Shown: positions 45,761 through 57,581 of the stretch, piece after piece
How positions within the stretch are numbered: the first letter of the stretch is position 1
Layout of the letters: the number at the start of each line of letters is the position of its first letter
Source of the DNA: Mikania micrantha
Taxonomy: Eukaryota; Streptophyta; Magnoliopsida; Asterales; Asteraceae
NCBI GenBank assembly: GCA_009363875.1
Contig: CM018683.1
Location: 46,117,711 to 46,181,710, forward strand
Length of the DNA stretch: 64,000 bases
Direction of reading: 5' to 3'
Made by a program: the position numbers and the translations under genes
Notes under the pieces: generated by a model
Told to the model about the DNA's origin: nothing
What the model saw: the letters and a program-made list of their open reading frames with translations, nothing else
Database searches by the model: none

Positions 45761-47097
45761 TGTAAAGGGTGTTTGACGTGCATCTATTATAGATGTAGGG
45801 TTTGATCACCAAGTCACCTTATAAGGTGATATATGGTTATATCATCATCAAACTTTTTAATTATTAGCTATAGGTGTGTGACTATTAAATAAGAAAGAAT
45901 AAAGGTAATTTTTTTATGGTAATTTTTTTATATTTTATTTATTACAATTTCGATTAATAATAATAATCTACATGATTATTCTTTTCCTTCGCTTTTTTGG
46001 TGGTGAAATTTTACTAGATACCTTTTTGACACATAGGTACCTTGCTTACGCAACACATATATGATATATGTGATTATTCTTCTTTTCATAACACACGTTT
46101 TTCCGTTTAAAATGGTCGATATAGTAATATTTCGTCTGGACATTTCCGTTTTTCGCTCAAAATGGTCGATTTGGTAGTATTTTTTAGAAAATTTTATAAG
46201 TATTGAGTCTGATCTTTTTCGTTTTTCTTCTTTAAAATCCTTCGCACCCCTAAGGTTTTTTTTTTCCAAAGTCCGTCAATGTATGTATTATACTCGTACT
46301 AAAGATAAAAAAAATGCTTGATTTTGTTATGCAATTTTTTTTTAAAAATAATATCATACGAAAAAATTATAAATATTTAAAAAATTGTTGAAAATTTGAA
46401 AAAAATAACAAAAGATATAATACCTAAATTATGATTCGTTATATATATTTTTTATATTGTCACATGTAATAATCATATTCTTTTTTATTCTAGTTAAGAA
46501 AAATAAACTTTTCATTTAAACATCTTATTACACACACTTATATAAAAATTAAAAAGACCTATGTATTCTTTATATACTATAATTGAGTTAACCATATAAT
46601 TTTCCCCTAATGGTTAATAAATTTTGGATCTTACAAAATCATGTCACGCATCCAATCTTTATTTTAAATGAAAACAACATTTTGGACCTTTTATCATCTT
46701 TTAAAAAATAAGATTTGAAATGACGGTGATATTCTCTCAAATTTATGTTTCCATTTAGAAAAAACTTTACCCTCTTATTTTTTAAATCTAGATACTTTTT
46801 TTATAGATTATCATATTTTCATAAAAATTAAACCATTAAACTAATTATATTATTCTTTTTTATTTAAGTATAGTATCATCAATTGTTTTTTTCAAACGCC
46901 CGTACTTGCATCAACTTAATAAACACCTCATAATTGTCCGAATGGTTGAACTCAATGGAGTCCACAGGTTGTTTCAGCAGCATTTTTGAAATGATTGATT
47001 CATCATAAAATCAACTAGCTTGGTTTTATGAAACATTGTTTTAGGACCCTACTAAACATACACCACCCTATCTACGAGACACCAACCGGTTGTCTTT
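45761..47097. other. AT-rich non-coding stretch
   Basis: No supported gene. AAAATGGTCGAT occurs twice (46110-46170) and a minus-strand Lys-rich open frame at 45976-46269 is probably fortuitous. Confidence 0.4.
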
Positions 47098-47945
47098 TAT
47101 ACGGCCGTATATGGCTTATACGACCCGTATAAAGTCAGTCAACCCAACAAAAACTGTTTGGGCTGACGTGTTAGTTTTGATGTGAAACTATACGACAATA
47201 TAGGACCTATACGGCCATATAGTTTGTATCTATACGGGCGTATAAGCCGTATACGGGTGTATAAATTTACAAATTATACGGAAGCTTCTGATTTTGACAC
47301 GACTAAAATTCCTCGATAAGCCCTATACGGGAGTATAAAGATTCCTCAATGTCATGCTACAGCTAACTGCAGATTATCCAATTCCAACGCAGCTTGGGAG
47401 TCCATTTACATGTATCGTATACAATTGTATAACAATTTAACAAGTTCTAATCAGGCTGTACAACACATATTTTTAGATTAAATTTCCTAGCATGTAATGT
47501 TCGTTTTAATAGTTGTATTTTGTGAATGATTTGATATCATTAAGAAATAAAAAGGAAGATTTGATATCATTACAGTTTGAAAAAAAAACTAAAACAAAAT
47601 TAAAAAAAATTATATGAGCTATAGCCCTTATACAAACGTATAGGGGTTTGAAAACGGGCGTTTAGCCCCCATTCTGACCATATAGCTCAAAAATTCACCC
47701 TAATATTCTCTTGAAATTATCCAAGAACACCCTTCGTTTTTCCTCCGATTTTCTTCTCAAAAGGTACGTGAAACCAACCAATAACAGTGTATTTTCAATT
47801 ATTTTGTTTATATATCGATTACATTGGATCAAAAATCAAAATTTTGAAAATCGCACAATTATACGACCGTATAGGTTTAAGCTGACGTATCAGGTCGTCT
47901 AGTTCAAACCTATACGGCCGTATACGGCCATATGCCTATAGAGGT
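47098..47945. repeat. TATACGGCCGTATA-type palindromic motif clusters
   Basis: Two clusters (about 47098-47350 and 47620-47945) contain about 20 copies of TATACGG or its complement CCGTATA, many joined as TATACGGCCGTATA. They end just before an LTR border at 47949 and resemble the motif arrays inside the other LTRs, so this may be part of another LTR. No coding sequence. Confidence 0.55.
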
Positions 47946-47948
47946 TTT

Positions 47949-49340
47949 GTGACGCCCCGATCCCGGACTCCCGAGATGGCGCCACTGACAACGGTTGGAA
48001 TTGATCCAGTACACAAAGTTATACAGAGTTAGAAGGCAACGCAATTAAAAACTTTAACTTAGTTTAGTAATAAGTATTTACATCCAAGAAAAAAACTACG
48101 ATAATGTAGGTTCAAACTAAGCCAGTACAACATTACATAGACAAGCCTTTCTTTTGTCAGTTATGCCTCAACTTTTACTTTGTTGCATGAGGCATTATTC
48201 CTTCCCGATATTGTATACTCAAACAAGTCGGTTAAAAAACTGGTGAGTTCTAAGTTTTACAAACCATAATTCATAAATCGTTACATGTGTAAAACAATTT
48301 CATCACAACATTATGAATAAATTGTACAATATCACAAATAACCACAATAACAACATCTATGCATTCTCTACTAAAGCACTGACCCAGAGGTCACACACTC
48401 TCTAAAGTGATCGTCGCCACTTATTCGGGCCCTGTTATAACCCACCATGATAGTCTTATTCTAAGTAGCGCTTAATGCAAATGCTATTATAATGTGTTTG
48501 AAAACCATTTTACAAAATATTTTATGTACACCTTTATTCAAAACATTTTCACTGCTATCTGCAGTAACAATATAGTTTCTAGCACCGCAACGCTCAACTG
48601 TTGCCCAACCGCTGCCGGCACTTCATAACCACCTTTCTGCTCGACCGCATCCGAGACTTTTAAAATCATTTATTGCTCAACCCCAACTGAGATTTGAAAC
48701 ATTCTTTACCCAACTGCAGTCGGGTTAAAATCATTTTAACAAATTAGTTTTATAGCATGCAGAACAACCCAAAATGATAATACATTTAAAATAGGGCTAC
48801 GAGGAACTCAGTTGACTTGTATAATGCTCAGTCGATATAACCTTAATATTCTCGCTTGATTCCACGTAGTCAAGGATTTCCTAATATCAGAAATAACCTA
48901 GTGCAATTATTACATAACCAATAACATTAATATGGGTTTCTAATCGAGCAACATAACAACTTACATTAACTTATCCTTTATATGAGTGTTTAGCTCGTTT
49001 CATTGACCACAGGGTATTATGTATATAAACATGTTAAAATAACTTGTTTACCATGTTATCATAGCCCTTGGATAAGTCATGTGTTACCTCGTGAACATAA
49101 CTTAATTGAACGAAAGCTTTTAGCCTTACCTCTTGATAAACAAGCAGAGCTTTGTTTAACATTCTGAAAGTGTTCCAAGTGTAATTCGAGCTTCCCGATA
49201 CTATAGGAACTGACACGCGAATCAAGGCAACAAGGTTGTGACACGTTGTCAAACACGTGGCAAGCCTTAGTGACACGTGACAGGCTATATGACACATGTC
49301 ATGGCTGCTTGACACGTGTCAAGGCCGCCCCTGCATGAAA
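47949..49340 (-). mobile_element. Ty3/gypsy LTR fragment, inner part
   Basis: Starts TGTGACGCCCCGATCCCGG, analogous to the TGTNACACCCCG inner LTR ends of the other elements (plus-strand reading). It continues with the AACTGGTGAGTTC segment also seen in them, then Cys/Ala-rich repeats around 48590-48730 (CTCAACTG, CAACTGCAGTCGGG) and a motif array at 49204-49322. The right end is not defined. The donor-like motif is degenerate here (GGAACTCAGTTGAC at 48808). Confidence 0.5.
49204..49322. repeat. TGACACGTGTCA array containing G-boxes
   Basis: Six related copies of GACACG/TGACACGTG. Three contain the G-box CACGTG (49254-49259, 49274-49279, 49314-49319), and one forms the palindrome TTGACACGTGTCAA. 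G-boxes bind bZIP and bHLH factors (established). Whether they act here is unknown. Confidence 0.7.
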
Positions 49341-49995
49341 CCTAAACATAATCGATTTCATAAACTTTATAAACCTTCTTTTTGGTTTAACCGATTCCAT
49401 AAAAATATATCACCTTTCTTTCTAATATATTTTTTAGTATTTTCATACCTTTTTTATTTTATTATTTATTTTTCGTATTCATAAAAAGGAAATATTGAAA
49501 TACGTAAACTTAAATCAGAATCAAACATGTTATTTCTAAGAATGGTAGTTTAACGAATATGAATTTGGATCATGGGTACGTTTATAATATATTAAGGGCT
49601 TCTTTCGGTTAGAATGATGGTGAGTGGTCGATGGTAAGATAATAAAATTTTAATATCACTTTTTTTAATAGTTAACAAATACATTTTAAGCTTGAAAACA
49701 CTGACAAACCAATAAAAAAGGAAAATTTTATGCATCCCTTTCAAAGTTTTATTAATATCATATTTGTCCCCATAAAAAAATTAATAGCAAAGAACGTCTA
49801 AAGTTTTATATATAGTCAAAAATCGATCTTAATGGCCGGGCAATAAAATTTTAATGATTTAGAATATTAATTCTCAGTAGATAACACATTTCTAATATTG
49901 CATGTAATAATCGTTCTCAAATCTCAACGAAATCACATGTAAAATTTGTGGCGGATTACGGAGATTGTCAAAATATGCATTTATGAATATGTTTA
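49341..49995. other. AT-rich non-coding stretch
   Basis: No supported gene or repeat boundary. Confidence 0.4.
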
Positions 49996-50105
49996 GTTGT
50001 CATGACCTCCGTTGAGACCCCACCACCACCACAGGAGGAAACCGTACCGGAAAACCCCCTGACCTTCCAGAAACCCCTATTTCTCCTTGAGGGGGATTTG
50101 AATTC
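49996..50105 (-). mobile_element. Truncated SINE of the 21152 family
   Basis: On the minus strand: TTCAAATCCCCCTCAAGG (end of B box), GGGGGTTTTCCGGTACGG, GGTGGTGGTGGGGTCTCAAC and GGAGGTCATGACAAC match the body of the SINE at 21152-21380. The A box and 3' tail are missing. Confidence 0.65.
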
Positions 50106-50306
50106 ACACGTACAACCACACATAGTGGATTTAATAGAATTTAAGTCCTAGTAATCATTTTTTTAATTTCTGGCATTAAATTTGAAAGAACCATGGCTAT
50201 GTTGTTTTGTGATGGTTACAAAGTAACCTGGAGCTCAGAATCTCATACCTTTTGTAGACCTGTGTGTGAAAATAACATTCAACAAATATAGAAGGAAAAC
50301 AATTAG

Positions 50307-51089
50307 TTAATGCATATTTTCATAGGGCAATACCTTGTAGGAGTCAGCTTTGTCTTGTTTTCCTTTAGAATACACATCGGCTTCCTTTGTTAGCATACCA
50401 GTCTTGTGATACTGTGGATCAACATACTCAAGTGTTCCTGCAACTTGGGTCATAACAAATGTGGCTTGCAGATTTGCTGGCCCAATTCTCGACAGCCCAA
50501 AGTCACTAATCTTGCCTACCCACTTCTGATCCAACAGAATGTTAGAACTCTTTATATCGCGATGAATTATCCTGTGATGCTCTCCAACACCATCATGGAG
50601 AAACTGAAGCCCACGGGCCGCGTCAATGCAGATCTGTAGATATTGAGCCCACACATAGTCATTCCTGCTATCAATGCTAGAAATACATTGATCAAGGCTT
50701 CCATTTGAGGCATACTCATAGACAAGGATACGCTTATGATCTTCATCACAAAATCCAACAAGTGTGATAAGGTTTTGGTGCCTAAAACTAGAAAGTACTG
50801 AGATTTCTTGTAAAAATTCTGCAGTTCCTTGTCCATGTGTACGGTCTAATCGCTTAACAGCAACTGTGCCTTTTCTTCTTTGGTAGCCCAGGAGTTCTGT
50901 CACAGATGTTTTTTGATATAAATTATCCTTCAAGTGGTACTTTTGTACATCAAAGTGGAAAAGTTCTGCTTTGTACACTTTCCCGTATCCACCGTGTCCA
51001 ATCTTAAAATCATCATGAAAATCATGAGTTGCTAACTTTATCTGTTCTAATGGTATTTTCATGTGCTCCAGGTTTTGCACCTGCACCAT
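50307..51089 (-). pseudogene. Truncated, rearranged inverted copy of kinase exon 1
   Basis: Minus-strand ATG 51089 starts MVQVQNLEHMKIPLEQIKLA and runs about 240 codons, closely similar to exon 1 at 38614 with HRD and DFG intact. It breaks off after 'LTKEADVYS', losing the last kinase subdomains. It runs straight into KGKQDKADSYKVLPYENMH and a stop. That tail corresponds to DNA that lies upstream of exon 1 in the main gene (38175-38410), so the order is permuted. Similarity extends upstream to about 51235. No pseudokinase or PP2 exons follow. A short kinase-fragment protein is possible but a relic is more likely. Confidence 0.8.
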
Positions 51090-51235
51090 TAAACATCAGT
51101 TACTGTTAGCTATTGTAAATCTACAAACATACGGTCACATATGATTCAAACGTCCATCCATCTAAAACAAAGAAATGCAATTCATACATCATTACCGAGT
51201 CAGTAACTTTCTTTCCTGCATATTGTCATCACACC

Positions 51236-52510
51236 ATTTTGAACCCGTGACCTTCCCTTTGGAAAGCCAAGAGGGTACCACTAGAGCAAAGCCCCTTTGG
51301 TATTTATGAATAGGTCATCTTGGGATTATCAAAAAAGTTTTGGATACAAAGAAAGATTTGCGTGCCAAATGTAAGAAAGATGGATGGTTTTATCATTAAA
51401 GTGTTAATTGTTTTTGTGGAATAAAATAACATATACGCGAAGTTATAATATATATCAAACTAGAATAATTAAAACTTTTGTAATTTTATGATGCTAAATT
51501 CGTATTTTCACATAATTTCCCATTATATAATAAGTGACCACTGGATTATCAATGGATCAACAAATCCACATATTATTTCAAAATTTACGACCTAAATTCT
51601 TCCATTAAAAAAGAGATTTATATTAACAATATAGGAATAAGTAAATTTGATGTTATGATATTTTGTTAAATGAATATAGATTCCAATGATTAAATGATAT
51701 AATCAAGACCTACATTTAAACAATAATCAATAAATTGTTGAGGTAGCATTTTCACGACTATAAAATATTGTTTTTAATTTATTTTAAAAATAAAAAGTAT
51801 AGATATAAATGATTGTTTTAATTTTTAACTAATATCAGTCATATGATAAAAAATATCAGTGTTCTGTTTAAATAAAATTTCCCTATATAAAGATGGTTTT
51901 TTGAGTAAAAAGTGTAATAAGAAGGATTTTAGGTTGTTAATTATAAAATTTAATGGTTAAAATCAAAGTTGTATAAAAAAGTAAGTGAAATGATATTTTA
52001 GTCACAGACACTATTGTTAACTTTTTATAATGTTCCTCTAAGTTTTTAAATGAGCACAACTTTTATGTACGAAATTATTTTCTTAAAAAAATTACTTCAA
52101 AAGAACAAACGTTTTAATTTTAATCTTTAAAATGAGTATAATATTGTTATATAAAAAAATAAAAAAATATGTTTTCCTTCACCTTTTATATTTGTAATGC
52201 GTCAATGCGTCTTTTGTTCGTTATCTTGTCTTTTTGTTCATCATCGTGTCTTATTATTTTTTCCTAAATTAATAAGCTTTGAAAATAATAATGGTGAAAC
52301 AAAACAATCACGTACTTTTAATATATAAATTATGATGATAAAACAACAAAATTGTCTAATACGTAAAAAAACAATGGCAATATAAAATCAAATAATAAAA
52401 TAGTTAAATAAAATGATAAATATATATGACACAATGACCTGAATATGTATTACTAAAATAAAAGGTTTTAAAATATAAAATATTAAAATAATACAATTGT
52501 GTACTTGTAA
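51236..52510. other. AT-rich non-coding stretch
   Basis: Very AT-rich; 51240-51300 resembles a SINE-type B-box segment (GAACCCGTGACC) but is too short to call. No gene. Confidence 0.4.
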
Positions 52511-53079
52511 TGTAACACCCCGACCGATGGCGGAAACGTCGGGATGTCACGAGGGATGTGTAGATTGTTCAAAAGCTCGTGGGCATCTAAATCAAATCAT
52601 CATATATCATTCAATCAACCAAATTAATTACACAAAAATCATGTTCATCATGTAATAGTTACATCAATTACAAAAGAGAATTAAATATTTAACTAAATTC
52701 AAGTAGCCAGAATTTCAGTTAATTAGCTAAGTCCAAGATCCTATATGATGATGTCCAAAAGTGTTGATTCTTCTTCATCAACCTACTTAGCTTCATTACC
52801 TGAAACATGTGAAAATCAAGTGTCAACTACAAAGTAGTTGGTGAGTAATCATAAGTTTTATATTTAAAACAAATGTTTTTCAAAAGGGTTTCAAAAGTCT
52901 ATATTTTCTTGATAACATCCGCATGAACACCTGTGAGATAATCCAGCACAATAACCAAATACACAATCAAACACACAATCCAAACACATATCCACATATA
53001 TTCATGAATCATAATAAATCAATCATATGTTCAATCAACCAATAATAATCCATCAGTGTTCTCAATTATGTATGTGACC

Positions 53080-53340
53080 ATACATGCATCATTGTATATG
53101 ACCAAGGTCAACAACAATGACACACGGAGTTGTGGAAACATCCACGTGACAATACATGCAAACATTGATGAAGACCGAAGTCAACTTCAACGAATACACG
53201 GAGTTGTGGAAACATCCACGTGACAATGCATGCAGTCGTTGCAAATGACACAAAGTCATTAGCTTCAACTCATGGAATAGTGACAATACATGCAGTCGTT
53301 ACGGATGACCAAGGTCATTAGTAACAACTCATGGAATATG
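53080..53340. repeat. Tandem GTGGAAACATCCACGTGAC repeats in LTR
   Basis: Four diverged units of about 65-85 bp. Two carry GTGGAAACATCCAC, itself a hairpin, and all carry TGACAATACATGCA or TGACCAAGGTCA, the latter a palindrome. Repeated at 62430-62690 in the other LTR. Confidence 0.65.
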
Positions 53341-54079
53341 ATGATCCATAACCATGGATCTCATACAAGTAAATAAGTGTCATCCCTGTGTTGTCAAGTC
53401 AATATATAAATCGGTATACATGTTTCACCTCCGAGTTTCAAAACAAAATAGTTTAAAAGAAAGGGAGGGTATGAGAACTCACCTGAGTCCTTAGATTTAG
53501 TGTTCCTGTAGTATGCGCGCTCACGTATATGAAATCCCAAATAACTCAACAGCCTGTAATGATCGTGTATTGAGGCTTGTAAGTACGTGTGTTTCTTTTA
53601 ACTTAATGACCATAATTATTCACTTTTATTTCATAAAGTATCTCACTTTCCTAGTTTGTTTTACATCAATTAAGTAAAACACTAGGGATTTTTATAAACG
53701 ACTGTTATTAACATTTAGTCTAACTTGTTAGTTTTGAATTATTTAATAACAATAATAGATCAAGACCCTTAGGTATGATTCCCATGGATACGTTTAATTA
53801 GTGGTAATATCCTTTCTCATAAACGTATCTAACTTATAATTTCATGCATGTTTCACCAAGATGACCACCATAATTTAGGTTGTTGAGATTCTAAATGATA
53901 ATTAGAAAATAATAATTATGTTTTTCACAATGATTGTTCAAGTTATGTAAATCCATACCCTAACCCCATACTCTTAATAAAAATATGGTGGTTCACATGA
54001 CCCATGCATGCATGATATTATCCCATCCTTGTATTCTTTCGTGTATTTATGATCATAGTTTCGAACAGTTAAGTTCAAC

Positions 54080-54540
54080 TTGTCCTAGGTTCGGCTCCAT
54101 CCTATAGGTTCGCGGCCCATCGTTAGATCCAACAGCCCAATGTTTGGTTGAACCCTTAGGTTCGCGACAATACTAGGCTCGGCCACCCTATAGGGTTCGG
54201 CCTATAAAGGTTCGACTATATAGGTTCGTGAGTCCATTAGATGGTTCGGCCAAAAAGGAGGCTTATCCATGCAAGGTTCGCGGCAATTGTGGATTCCAGG
54301 TTCGTTGGATTAGACGCGGCTATGAATTAGGAGGTTCGGCCATGACTAAAGCATGTGGACCAAAGGGTTCGGCCGATAGCATGATGAGGTTCGCCGCAAC
54401 ACAAGGTTCGCCCCACTTTCAAGCAGGTTTGTTGCAGGGCTATCACAGGTTCGTTGCAGAGCTTTCACAGGTTCGCCGGACATGAAGAAGGGTTCGGCTG
54501 GTGGGAGGGTTCGGCCCATGTTGATGCAGCAGGTTCGCCA
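54080..54540. repeat. GGTTCG array in element B LTR
   Basis: About 25 copies of (A)GGTTCG, many as GGTTCGGC or GGTTCGCC, spaced irregularly by 10-35 bp. A second copy of the array is at 63430-63890. Open frames here are composition artefacts. In element orientation the array lies between the TATA-like box and the donor-like site. Confidence 0.8.
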
Positions 54541-55756
54541 CCTGCTATGCTCAACATCATCATCATCCTCACGTTTCCGATCGTTCCAGATGTGTTCATG
54601 GTTTTCATGAGTTATTACTATACCGATTTATACATGTAAAAACCCTAACAACCGTTTACAACGAAGGTGATGATAGTTAGGGTATGTCTAAGTGAAAAAG
54701 CAGAAAGAAACTCAAGATTTACCTCGATTTGTCGTTCAAACGTGTGCTTTTCTTGTACTTCCTTGTTCTCCTCGATTCCCCGGTCGTTTAGGCTCCGAGA
54801 TCTCGAAAATCCGTCAAGAATTGAAGGAGAAAAGCTAGAGAGATGTTTGGTGTGTGTGTAGGTGACGAAAATATGTGTAGAGAGAGAGAAAGAAAATGTG
54901 GAGAATGAAGAAAAAGGAAGATGAAGTCTTCCTTATACCGCGTATCATTTACGCGTGCTCAATCCCGCTTTTATCGCGATAAAATAATCATTTGTTCGGT
55001 TTTGATCGTAAAATGTATTTAAAACATAAGTTATTCAAATAAATAAGTTTCGTTAACATAAAATGAGTTAAATAATTTATTTCGTAATACAATTTCGTTA
55101 CATTCACGGTAAATTATTCATTTAATTAAACATTTTACTTGAATTTAATTTAGGTTGTGATTCCTCATAAACGTTTTCATATTACATTTATTAATTTAAT
55201 ATCGTTAGATATTATTTACGTTATCTCGTCGAATCACGTTACTCGCGTACGTATTCGTAAAGATCGTCACCTTTGCGAATCCAACGCTTGTATCGTATTT
55301 CGATTTGCTTTACGATTAATGGAATATCGTTTCGAAATATTATTCTTAATAATTATATTCGTGTGAATCGTCACCCACGCGAATACATTTATTGAGTTAA
55401 TATTTCTAAATTAATATTCGCGTTTAAATTGTGTTCGTAACCTCACCATCGCGTGTTTATTTCCAATTATATTTTCTTTATTTTTATGAACTTAATATTA
55501 TTATTCCCAATCCCATTCCAAACCAATATTCCATAATCAGTATAATGTAACTGCGATAAACTCTCTGGTTCTGTTTAGTTGGGTTACAACTAAACTCCCC
55601 ATGGTTTACGCATCTAATATAATATGTTCTAAACATGTATACCAGTAACAGTGATAATCATCCAATAATGTATCAATATTAATAATTACAAAATCTCAGG
55701 TCGTAACAGTACAATCGTACGGATGTACGGACAACCGGAAGTACAGTGATGTTACA

Positions 55757-55772
55757 GTCTCCCCTAGTTAAA
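55757..55772 (-). other. Polypurine tract of element B
   Basis: The minus strand reads AACTAGGGGAGAC directly before the TGTAACA of the 3' LTR. Confidence 0.75.
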
Positions 55773-55790
55773 GGAATTTCGTCCCGAAAT

Positions 55791-57581
55791 TCAACTTGGA
55801 GTGACCGTAGTAAATAAATGTGGGTACTTAAGCTTCATCTGATCTTCCCGCTCCCAGGTGAACTTTGGACCCCGCTTCGATTCCCAACGTACTTTGACAA
55901 TTGAAATTCTACTACGTTTGAGCTTTTTAACCTCGCAATCCATTATCTCCACTGGTCTTTCAACAAAGTGTATGGTATCATTGATGCGAATGTCATCGAG
56001 TGGTACCTGAAGATCCTGATCAGCTACGCACTTTCTCAGATTGGACACGTGAGATGTCGGGTGCACGTTACTAAGTTCAGTAGGAAGTTCTACCTTGTAA
56101 GCAACCTTCCCGATCTGTTCAAGGATCTTAAAAGGGCCAACATAACGTGGAGCAAGCTTACCTTTCTTCCCGAATCGTACAACGCCCTTCCAAGGCGATA
56201 CCTTAAGTAATACCATATCTCCCACTTGAAACTCTAAAGGTTTTCGTCGTTTATCCGCATAACTCTTCTGTCGACTGCGTGCAGCTAACAGATTGTCACG
56301 GATCTGGCGGATCTTGTCAGTCGTCTCCTGAATAATCTCAGGACCAGTGATCTGCGATTCGCCGACCTCGGTCCAACAAATAGGTGACCGACATTTTCTG
56401 CCATACAAAGCTTCAAACGGTGCCATGCCAATGCTCGCGTGATAACTGTTGTTATACGAGAACTCGACTAATGGTAGATGGCTATCCCAATTGCCACCGA
56501 AATCGATGACACAAGCTCTCAACATGTCTTCTAATGTCTGAATCGTTCGCTCCGTCTGTCCATCCGTTTGAGGATGATAGGCAGTGCTAAGATGCAGTCT
56601 TGTTCCAAAGGCTTCATGAAGTGATTCCCAAAATCGTGCCGTGAAACGAGCATCATGGTCCGATATTATACATAAGGGAATACCATGTCGGCTAATGATC
56701 TCATCAATGTAGATACGCGCTAACTTCCGCACAGGGTAAGTTTCGCGTATCGGTAAGAAATGAGCCGACTTGGTCAATCTATCAACAATTACCCAAATGC
56801 TATCTTTACCGTTAATGGTCCGTGAGAGTTTGGTAATAAAATCCATGGAAATATTCTCCCACTTCCACATTGGTATCTCTGGTTGTATTAACAATCCCGA
56901 AGGTCGCTGATGTTCTGCCTTGACTTTAGCGCAGTTAAGGCACTTAAACACATACTCAGCAATATCCTTCTTCATTCCAGGCCACCAGCACAAGCCCCTA
57001 AGGTCTTGATACATCTTATCAGAACCTGGATGGATTGAGTAACGAGACTTATGAGCTTCATCCATAATCACCATCCTAAGATCACCCCTGTTCGGTATCC
57101 ACAACCGATTCAAATAATACATTAATCCATCATCTTTAGTTTCCAATAAGATTTCAGCCCCGCAAGACATCTCATTTTTCAAATCATCTTGAGCTAATGA
57201 GTGTTGTTGGGCCGTGAGAACATCATTACGGAGACTGGAGTGTACTCGGACACTATGAATTTGAACTTGACTTTTGCGACTAAGCGCATCTGCTACTACA
57301 TTCGCTTTACCAGGATGGTAGCGAATTTCACAGTCATAATCGTTTAACAGTTCAACCCATCTCCGTTGTCTCATATTAAGTTCCTTTTGATTGAGAATAT
57401 GTTTCAAGCTTTTATGGTCAGTAAAGACTGCACAATTCGTGCCATAAAGATAATGTCTCCATATCTTCAAAGCAAACACGACTGCACCAAGTTCCAAGTC
57501 GTGGGTAGTGTAGTTCTTCTCGTGAATTTTTAATTGTCTTGATGCATAAGCCACAACTTTCCCCATTGCATGAGAACACAA
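55791..57581 (-). CDS. pol: Pol part 2: RNase H C-terminal part, integrase, chromodomain
   Basis: About 590 codons to the stop at 55791. It begins within RNase H: VVAYASRQLKIHEKNYTTHD, DLELGAVVFALKIWRHYLYG and FTDHKSLKHI carry the catalytic Glu and Asp. Integrase follows, with an HHCC zinc domain (H...H...CLNC), catalytic Asp in SMDFITKLS and in IISDHDARF, and Glu in QTERTIQTLED. A C-terminal chromodomain, FVERPVEIMDCEVKKL ... VRWESKRGPKFTWEREDQM, targets chromatin in chromoviruses. A frame break at about 57551-57575 separates it from the RT frame, so the first ATG at 57581 is not a true start. Confidence 0.9.
   Translation of the reverse strand: MCSHAMGKVVAYASRQLKIHEKNYTTHDLELGAVVFALKIWRHYLYGTNCAVFTDHKSLKHILNQKELNMRQRRWVELLNDYDCEIRYHPGKANVVADALSRKSQVQIHSVRVHSSLRNDVLTAQQHSLAQDDLKNEMSCGAEILLETKDDGLMYYLNRLWIPNRGDLRMVIMDEAHKSRYSIHPGSDKMYQDLRGLCWWPGMKKDIAEYVFKCLNCAKVKAEHQRPSGLLIQPEIPMWKWENISMDFITKLSRTINGKDSIWVIVDRLTKSAHFLPIRETYPVRKLARIYIDEIISRHGIPLCIISDHDARFTARFWESLHEAFGTRLHLSTAYHPQTDGQTERTIQTLEDMLRACVIDFGGNWDSHLPLVEFSYNNSYHASIGMAPFEALYGRKCRSPICWTEVGESQITGPEIIQETTDKIRQIRDNLLAARSRQKSYADKRRKPLEFQVGDMVLLKVSPWKGVVRFGKKGKLAPRYVGPFKILEQIGKVAYKVELPTELSNVHPTSHVSNLRKCVADQDLQVPLDDIRINDTIHFVERPVEIMDCEVKKLKRSRISIVKVRWESKRGPKFTWEREDQMKLKYPHLFTTVTPS

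Larger units (their letters stand above)
52511..55756 (-). repeat. Left LTR (3' LTR) of element B
   Basis: 3246 bp, TGTAACACCCC to TGTTACA. Contains ~80-bp repeats with GTTGTGGAAACATCCACGTG (53080-53340), donor-like CAG|GTGAGTTCTC (minus, 53475-53485), the GGTTCG array (54080-54540) and a minus-strand TATAAGG box near 54930-54937. Confidence 0.95.

Noticed and set aside
54228..54639. Small proteins repeated near both ends of element B
   Set aside because: They translate the GGTTCG array and its flank; the identical pair at 63577-63988 is simply the other LTR.
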